This document shows, piece after piece, positions 58,844-64,000 of a stretch of DNA of 64,000 nt (position 1 is its first letter; each line of letters begins with the position of its first letter). The position numbers and the translations under genes are program-made. Origin of the DNA: Motiliproteus sp047633175 (GTDB taxonomy: Bacteria; Pseudomonadota; Gammaproteobacteria; Pseudomonadales; Balneatricaceae); assembly GCA_047633175.1 (NCBI GenBank), contig JBLIEQ010000021.1:1-64000 (forward strand). Direction: 5' to 3'. The notes under the pieces are model-generated. The model was not told the DNA's origin. It ran no database searches and saw only the letters and a program-made list of their open reading frames with translations.

Positions 58844-59299
58844 TTAAAACCGGGGAACAACATTTGCTTTATCAATAGAATCGATGGGCAGTAAATACTC
58901 ATGCTTATCGACTTCTATGACCACATCTTCCTCCTCAACGCCTTTTAATAAGCCGTTGAATCTGCGACGCCCCTCAAAGGGGGTTCGCAGACGAACCTGA
59001 ACCTGGTAGCCCACATACTGCTGATAGTGCGCCAACGTAAACAACGGCCGGTCCATTCCTGGAGAGGACACTTCGAGGGTGTATTCTCCTGTAATGGGCT
59101 CTTCAACATCAAACACGCTACCGAGCTGATGACTCACAGCCGCACAGTCATCGACCGATATACCGGCTTCAGCATCGATAAAAATCCGCAGACTGGTATG
59201 CCGTCCCTGAGACGCATATTCAACACCCCAGAGCTGGTAACCCAACCCTGCGACTACCGGCGCAATAAGCGCATCCAACCGTTCACTTTTGGTCGCCAC
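58844..59299 (-). CDS. rimP: Ribosome maturation factor RimP
   Basis: 151 aa. LIAPVVAGLGYQLWGVEYASQGRHTSLRIFIDAEAGISVDDCAAVS, LEVSSPGMDRPLF, the standard RimP motifs. Needed for 30S maturation. First gene of the rimP-nusA-infB operon; an intrinsic-terminator-like hairpin 23 bases upstream may attenuate it. Confidence 0.97.
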   Translation of the reverse strand: MATKSERLDALIAPVVAGLGYQLWGVEYASQGRHTSLRIFIDAEAGISVDDCAAVSHQLGSVFDVEEPITGEYTLEVSSPGMDRPLFTLAHYQQYVGYQVQVRLRTPFEGRRRFNGLLKGVEEEDVVIEVDKHEYLLPIDSIDKANVVPRF

Positions 59300-59321
59300 A
59301 CAAAACCTCTATTTCAGAAAC

Positions 59322-59344
59322 AAAAAATGGGTCAAAGACCCATT
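59322..59344 (-). terminator. Terminator/attenuator hairpin immediately upstream of rimP
   Basis: On the minus strand AATGGGTC-3-GACCCATT is followed by TTTT, then by rimP 23 bases on. Such a site just before the rimP-nusA operon could couple expression to NusA level. Confidence 0.6.
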
Positions 59345-59426
59345 CTACTCACCCAATCCAACCTAATTTCAAGCTAAACGAGCGCATTTATCACTATAAA
59401 ACGTAGAATTAAAGATCGCACTTAAC

Positions 59427-59448
59427 AAAAAGCCCCTAAAAAGGGGCT
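59427..59448 (-). terminator. Terminator after tRNA-Leu
   Basis: AGCCCCT, four-base loop, AGGGGCT, then TTTTT on the minus strand, about 140 bases beyond tRNA-Leu. Confidence 0.82.
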
Positions 59449-59585
59449 CTTCGCTTTAAATTCTGCCTCTTAAATCTAAGAATCGACTCACTAATCTAAG
59501 CATCGACTCTCTAATTAAGCGACAGATTATAAAACTAGCAACCGGCTTATACAAGCTTGGTTGCAGCATCTTGCTGGTCTAAATA

Positions 59586-59672
59586 TGGTACCGAGAGCGG
59601 GACTTGAACCCGCACGACCCTAAAGTCACTACCCCCTCAAGATAGCGTGTCTACCAATTCCACCACCTCGGC
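59586..59672 (-). tRNA. tRNA-Leu (anticodon GAG)
   Basis: 87 nt with encoded CCA. Acceptor GCCGAGG, D-loop GGAATTGGTAGAC, anticodon loop TTGAGGG (GAG) on stem CTATC/GGTAG, long variable arm as in type II tRNAs, T-arm GCGGGTTCAAGTCCCGC. Corresponds to leuU in E. coli and lies 13 bp after secG, in the usual place; no tRNA-Met follows it here. Confidence 0.95.
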
Positions 59673-59685
59673 ATTATTGCTACTT

Positions 59686-60036
59686 TCAATCAGCCTTAGG
59701 CACCTCGGTGCTAGGCTGAACGATCTCTTCAAAATCAGGCGTTTGTTGCCCTGACTCTTCACTAACCATCGGCGTTGGAATGCCCTGGTCAGAAAATGAT
59801 TCTGCTTTCTGCTTGGCAAACACTGCCAAGGTAAAGCTGGTTACAAAGATTCCCAGGGCAATAACGCCGGTTGCCCGACTCAAAAAACTACCACTACCCT
59901 GGCTTCCAAACATGGTCTGAGACGCGCCGCTACCAAAAGCCGCACCCGCTTCAGCACCCTTACCCTGCTGTAACAACACCAACGCTACCAGCGCGACGGC
60001 CAGTACAACATGAGCAATAAGAATCAACGTTTCCAT
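59686..60036 (-). CDS. secG: Preprotein translocase subunit SecG
   Basis: 116 aa with two membrane helices: METLILIAHVVLAVALVALVLLQ (in pieces) and ATGVIALGIFVTSFTLAVFA, with the conserved loop LLQQGKGAEAGAAFGSGASQ between. Part of SecYEG in the inner membrane. Hydrophilic C-terminal tail of about 30 residues. Overlapping transcription with tRNA-Leu downstream, tpiA upstream. Confidence 0.96.
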   Translation of the reverse strand: METLILIAHVVLAVALVALVLLQQGKGAEAGAAFGSGASQTMFGSQGSGSFLSRATGVIALGIFVTSFTLAVFAKQKAESFSDQGIPTPMVSEESGQQTPDFEEIVQPSTEVPKAD

Positions 60037-60059
60037 CTATAACTGCCTGATTTTGTCGC

Positions 60060-60815
60060 TTAGCACTTGGCTGCACGGCAAATTGCTACAAATTCATCGA
60101 CCTTCAATGAGGCCCCTCCTACCAAAGCGCCATCGATATCAGTCATCGAAAACAGCGATTCGGCATTTGCCGCATTTACGCTGCCGCCATAAATAATCGG
60201 CAACCGCTCTGCGACCTGCTTACTCTTTTGCGCAACCCGATCACGGATGGCGCGATGTATCTCTTGCGCTTGCTCCGGCGTTGCAGTCTTGCCAGACCCT
60301 ATCGCCCAGACCGGCTCATAAGCCACTACCGCACCCTCAAGCCAATCGACGCCTAAGGTTTCCAGCACCGCATCAAGCTGTGAGAAAATCACTTCCTGAG
60401 CCCTGGCATCTTCGCGCTGCGCCAAGGTCTCGCCAACACAAAGAATGGGTGTCAAACCGGCGGCCTTAACCGCTTTGTACTTTGCTGAGATCTGTACATC
60501 TTTCTCAGCAAACAACGCGCGTCGTTCAGAGTGCCCCAGAATAACATAGCGACACTCGAACTCTTTAAGCATAGCTACCGAAGTCTCTCCGGTATACGGA
60601 CCCGAATCATACTCACTTGCGGTCTGCGCGCCTAGAGAAATCGATGAATCCACGATCAAACTTGCAACCCGGTCTAAAAAAACTACTGCAGGACAGACCG
60701 CAACATTGACTGTTGAAACTTCTGCCAGCCCGGCTTTTAAACCTGCCATCAATTCAGAAATGGTCTCAAACGAGCCATTCATTTTCCAGTTACCGACAAC
60801 TAACGGCTGACGCAT
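60060..60815 (-). CDS. tpiA: Triosephosphate isomerase
   Basis: 251 aa TIM barrel. VVGNWKMNGS with the catalytic Lys, CRYVILGHSERRALF with the His, VAYEPVWAIGSGKTATPEQAQE with the Glu, and the phosphate loop GGSVNAANAE / DGALVGGASL. Interconverts dihydroxyacetone phosphate and glyceraldehyde 3-phosphate. Located between glmM and secG, as in Pseudomonas. Confidence 0.98.
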   Translation of the reverse strand: MRQPLVVGNWKMNGSFETISELMAGLKAGLAEVSTVNVAVCPAVVFLDRVASLIVDSSISLGAQTASEYDSGPYTGETSVAMLKEFECRYVILGHSERRALFAEKDVQISAKYKAVKAAGLTPILCVGETLAQREDARAQEVIFSQLDAVLETLGVDWLEGAVVAYEPVWAIGSGKTATPEQAQEIHRAIRDRVAQKSKQVAERLPIIYGGSVNAANAESLFSMTDIDGALVGGASLKVDEFVAICRAAKC

Positions 60816-61040
60816 TTTCTAACCCCGTGTTGAGCGGGTGGCAATACTAAACAAGATGCTAATAACTTACAAGCATGCCACCCCAGAATTCAGGCACTCA
60901 GGCCTAAACATTCAAAATCATATCCATACATCGGTAAATCAAGCGTCCCGGCCTGGATTTATTATCCACTTATTACCCAAGAACCTAAGAACCTAAGAAC
61001 CCAGGCGACATCGGCGTATGAAACGCAAGATGCCAAGAGA

Positions 61041-62381
61041 TTACTCGTTTAGCGCCTTCTCCACATCCGCAGCCAGGCGCTGCGCCAGCTGCTGTACCTG
61101 GTCGATATTGCCACCCTCGACCATCACCCGCACGACCGGCTCCGTCCCGGAAGGCCGAAGCAGGACCCGCCCCCGGCCTTCGAGCTCCGCCTCGACCTGC
61201 CCTACTGCCTCCTGCACTCGAGGCAGCTGGGTTGGATCGCCTGGCTTGTGTAGCCTGACGTTAATCATATGCTGCGGCAGCTTCTCCATCTGAGACCTGA
61301 GTTCTGCCAGGGTCTTGCCGCTCTGCACGATCGCCTGCAACACCTGCAGTGCGGCAACGATACCATCGCCGGTCGAGGTCAGGCTACGGCAGATAATATG
61401 CCCGGAAGACTCCCCACCGAGGTTCCAGCCATGACTCACCAGCTTTTCCATCACATAGCGATCGCCAACCTGGGCGCGAACGAACGGGATGGCGTGTTTC
61501 TTAAGCGCCAGCTCCATACCGAAGTTGCTCATCAGGGTGCCGACCAGCCCACCGTCGAACTGCCCCTCGGCCTTTAACGCCAGGGCGATAATCAGTAACA
61601 GCTCATCGCCATCCACCAGCTCTCCACGATGATCCACCATAATGAGCCGATCGCCGTCACCATCGAGTGCCAGCCCCAGATCTGCCTCCTCCGCCAACAC
61701 GCTTTTTTGCAGCATCTCAGGCGATGTCGAACCGCAGTCTCTGTTTATATTGACGCCATCGGGCGAGGTCGCCAGCTCTATGACCTGCGCTCCCAGCTCT
61801 CTAAGCACCTGAGGTGCTATATGATAGGTCGCCCCATTGGCACAGTCGACCACCATCTTAATTCCCTTAAGACTCAATCCGCGTGGCACAGTGCCCTTGC
61901 AGAATTCTATATAGCGTCCGGCCGCATCCGGAACTCGCTGGGCCTTGCCGAGCGAGGCCGAGGGGGCGGTGGTCATCTCCAGCGCCATCTGCGCCTCGAT
62001 TGCACGCTCGACCTCGTCGGCCAGCTTGGTACCCTCGGCGGAAAAAAACTTAATCCCGTTATCCTCATAGCCGTTATGCGAGGCGCTGATCACGATCCCC
62101 GCATCGGCCCTAAAGGTCCGGGTCAGGTAGGCGATCGCTGGTGTCGGCATGGGCCCCAGCAGCAGCGAGTCGACGCCTGCCGCTGCAAGACCCGCTTCCA
62201 GTGCCGACTCGAACATATAACCGGAAATACGGGTGTCTTTACCAATCAGAATTTTGCTCCGACCCTGACGAGCGAAAACCTTGCCCGCGGCCCAGCCCAG
62301 TTTTAATACGAAATCCGGCGTAATGGGATACTGCCCGACCTTGCCACGAATACCATCGGTACCGAAATATTTTCTAGTCAT
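61041..62381 (-). CDS. glmM: Phosphoglucosamine mutase
   Basis: 446 aa. KYFGTDGIRGKVG, phospho-Ser loop GIVISASHNGYEDNGIKFF, metal loop LALDGDGDRLIMVD, sugar loop ESSGHI and phosphate-binding RPSGTEPVVRVMVEG. Converts glucosamine-6-P to glucosamine-1-P for peptidoglycan and LPS. An ATG at 62393 is in frame, but GGAG fits ATG 62381 (MTRKYF). Starts 14 bases after folP. Confidence 0.97.
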   Translation of the reverse strand: MTRKYFGTDGIRGKVGQYPITPDFVLKLGWAAGKVFARQGRSKILIGKDTRISGYMFESALEAGLAAAGVDSLLLGPMPTPAIAYLTRTFRADAGIVISASHNGYEDNGIKFFSAEGTKLADEVERAIEAQMALEMTTAPSASLGKAQRVPDAAGRYIEFCKGTVPRGLSLKGIKMVVDCANGATYHIAPQVLRELGAQVIELATSPDGVNINRDCGSTSPEMLQKSVLAEEADLGLALDGDGDRLIMVDHRGELVDGDELLLIIALALKAEGQFDGGLVGTLMSNFGMELALKKHAIPFVRAQVGDRYVMEKLVSHGWNLGGESSGHIICRSLTSTGDGIVAALQVLQAIVQSGKTLAELRSQMEKLPQHMINVRLHKPGDPTQLPRVQEAVGQVEAELEGRGRVLLRPSGTEPVVRVMVEGGNIDQVQQLAQRLAADVEKALNE

Positions 62382-62394
62382 GCGCATCTCCACA

Positions 62395-63252
62395 TCAGCA
62401 CTGGCTATCCAGCACCGCCTGATAAACTTTCACCACATCCTGGGTCGCTGCTACATCATGCACCCGCAGGATCCAGGTTCCCTGTGTTAACGCCAGCACG
62501 GCCGCCGCCAAACTACCATAAAGCCTTTCATCTACAGCCCTGCCTACTACCGATCCGATCATCGACTTGCGGGAGATACCCACCAGCAGAGGGGCCTGCA
62601 GCTGCATTAACTGCTGTAGTTGCTTGAGCAGCGATAGGTTATGCGCCAATGTTTTGCCAAAGCCAAACCCCGGATCGAGCAACAGCCGCTCAGCGCCTAT
62701 ACCCGCCTGCGCGCAGAGCAACATCCGCTGCCTGAGGAACCTCAGCACTTCGGCAACCACATCCTCGTAGTCGGGTGCCTGCTGCATCCCCTCCGGCTGC
62801 CCCTGCATGTGCATCAAACAGACCGGCAGGGTGGTCGCCGCCGCTGCCGCCAGTGCACCCTCCCTGCCCAGTGCCCGCACATCGTTAATCAGCCCACAAC
62901 CTGCCTGCGCCGCAGCCGTTATCACCGCCGGTGTGCTGGTGTCCACTGAAACCACCACATCCAGCTCGCGCACCAGCGCCTCTATCGTCGGCATGACGCG
63001 ATCCAGCTCCTGCTGCTCACTCACCGGTGCCGCACCTGGGCGGGTCGACTCGCCCCCGACATCCAGCAGGGTTGCGCCGGCCTCAACCATGGCGCCGGCC
63101 CTGATCAGCAGCGCCGACAGATCCAACCGCTCACCCGAATAGAGCTGGCCGCCATCGGAAAATGAATCCGGAGTGACATTAAGAATCCCCATCACCTGAG
63201 GATGGTCCAGCGACAGGCTGCGCGTGCCAAAATGAAATAAGCGATCCGTCAT
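62395..63252 (-). CDS. folP: Dihydropteroate synthase
   Basis: About 285 aa TIM barrel. VMGILNVTPDSFSDGGQLY, GATLLDVGGESTRPGA, LINDVRAL and LLLDPGFGFGKT are the pterin, pABA and diphosphate sites. Folate synthesis; target of sulfonamides. MTDRLFHFG at 63252 chosen, ATG 63261 possible. No good ribosome site; TACTAT just upstream could be a -10 of an internal promoter. Confidence 0.96.
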   Translation of the reverse strand: MTDRLFHFGTRSLSLDHPQVMGILNVTPDSFSDGGQLYSGERLDLSALLIRAGAMVEAGATLLDVGGESTRPGAAPVSEQQELDRVMPTIEALVRELDVVVSVDTSTPAVITAAAQAGCGLINDVRALGREGALAAAAATTLPVCLMHMQGQPEGMQQAPDYEDVVAEVLRFLRQRMLLCAQAGIGAERLLLDPGFGFGKTLAHNLSLLKQLQQLMQLQAPLLVGISRKSMIGSVVGRAVDERLYGSLAAAVLALTQGTWILRVHDVAATQDVVKVYQAVLDSQC

Positions 63253-63288
63253 ACAGGGCATTTTAACCAGTGCGTTTATAGTAGCGCT

Positions 63289-63317
63289 AAAAAAGCCGGC
63301 AACAAGCCGGCTTTTTT
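63289..63317. terminator. Terminator between ftsH and folP
   Basis: AAAAAAGCCGGC, AACAA loop, GCCGGCTTTTTT, 19 bases past ftsH; symmetric. Confidence 0.92.
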
Positions 63318-63335
63318 AACAGTTGCTGCTGTTAA

Positions 63336-64000
63336 TCAGAGCGCAGGCTTGTCTGATGCATCAAGATCAGAGCCGGCATCACCCTCAGCGGACGAATCCT
63401 GTTTTTTATCTTCAACAACGGGCTCCGCACTCTTGGTACCCGTCACTGAACCACTGTCTTCGTCCCAACCCTCAGGCGGGCTGACCGACTTACGCGCCAT
63501 CAACTCATCGATCTGATCGCTATCGAGCGTCTCATATTTCATCAGCGCCAGGGTCATCGACTCGAGAATATCCCGGTTATCTTCGAGCATCTTCTGCGCC
63601 CGCGCATAACAATTATCGATAACGGTACGCACTTCTTCGTCGATCAGCTTCGCCGTTTCGCCCGAAAAGCCTTTGGCTGCCTGACCCTGCATCCGTCCAA
63701 ACGGATCACCGTCTTCATCGTCATACAGCAGAGGACCCAGCTTTTCGGACAGACCCCATTTGGTCGCCATGCTCCGCGCCAACTGAGTCGCACGCTGAAT
63801 ATCGTTTGATGCGCCTGTGGTAACCCCATCAACGCCCAGGGTTAGCTGCTCAGCGATGCGACCGCCGTAGAGGCTGCAGATCTGACTCAAAATGGCCCGT
63901 TTGGAAAGGCTATAACGGTCCTCTTCAGGCAGAAACATGGTCACACCCAGCGCACGCCCACGGGGGATAATAGACACTTTATAAACCGGATCATGATCGG
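63336..64000 (-). CDS. ftsH: ATP-dependent zinc metalloprotease FtsH, C-terminal part (cut by window edge)
   Basis: The frame continues past the right edge, so the AAA+ domain and HEXXH site are outside. Visible: DHDPVYKVSIIPRGRALGVTMFLPEED, then YGGRIAEQLTLGVDGVTTGASNDIQRATQLARSMATKWGLSEKLGPL, with the third zinc ligand region, and a hydrophilic acidic tail (about 60 residues). FtsH degrades membrane proteins, sigma-32 and LpxC in E. coli. Followed by folP and glmM in the conserved order. Confidence 0.96.
   Translation of the reverse strand, partial: DHDPVYKVSIIPRGRALGVTMFLPEEDRYSLSKRAILSQICSLYGGRIAEQLTLGVDGVTTGASNDIQRATQLARSMATKWGLSEKLGPLLYDDEDGDPFGRMQGQAAKGFSGETAKLIDEEVRTVIDNCYARAQKMLEDNRDILESMTLALMKYETLDSDQIDELMARKSVSPPEGWDEDSGSVTGTKSAEPVVEDKKQDSSAEGDAGSDLDASDKPAL

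Overview
The window comes from the chromosome of a marine-type gammaproteobacterium, probably in the Oceanospirillales/Pseudomonadales area. The evidence is gene order: ftsH-folP-glmM-tpiA-secG-tRNA-Leu-rimP-nusA-infB-rbfA-truB-rpsO-pnp is the Pseudomonas-like arrangement, and grpE-dnaK-dnaJ / recN / fur / bamE / rnfH-ratA / smpB-ssrA is the classic gammaproteobacterial neighbourhood. The tmRNA tag (ANDENYALAA) agrees. No species can be named from the sequence alone.

Layout. (1) 1-11,400: the start of a VgrG gene cut by the window edge, then the heat-shock operon grpE-dnaK-dnaJ behind a textbook sigma-32 promoter, recN with a LexA-type box, fur, a BamE lipoprotein carrying an extra C-terminal NTF2-like domain, rnfH-ratA, a sodium-dependent transporter, smpB (probably leaderless) and tmRNA. 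(2) 11,339-18,696: a compact integrative element in the 3' end of ssrA, bounded by 27-bp direct repeats. It encodes a P2 gpA-like HUH replication protein, three small unknown proteins, an excisionase-like protein, a tyrosine integrase and one large AT-rich cargo gene. The cargo joins a PD-(D/E)XK-like nuclease domain to a P-loop NTPase and is a candidate anti-phage gene. (3) 18,700-28,600: an accessory zone with diverged att-like scars, a NUDIX hydrolase, a luciferase-like oxidoreductase, a homocysteine methyltransferase, an HNH endonuclease, an IS3 transposase remnant, an unknown HTH gene, a persulfide dioxygenase-like/DUF442 pair, an EamA transporter and a phasin. (4) 28,600-36,500: a DUF2760-Hsp70-Hsp70 cluster, rmuC and an unknown gene. 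(5) 36,900-49,200: a histidine kinase, a sigma-54 response regulator and an orphan binding protein, followed by a canonical -24/-12 promoter and an operon for a branched-chain-type ABC importer, an iron-dependent alcohol dehydrogenase and a GabD-type aldehyde dehydrogenase. This reads as a sensed, imported and oxidised hydroxy-acid or alcohol; gamma-hydroxybutyrate to succinate is my favoured guess. (6) 49,270-64,000: a pseudouridine synthase and the conserved translation/cell-envelope block from pnp to ftsH on the minus strand, with a MITE-like fold-back element between pnp and rpsO.

A dispersed repeat built on GTCGGACTTTAGTCCGAC occupies most gene-end gaps and even supplies the stop codons of rmuC and the RluA-family gene. 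The strongest candidates for something new are the ssrA-borne element with its nuclease-NTPase cargo, the three-part sensor plus sigma-54 importer/oxidation operon, and the paired atypical Hsp70s.
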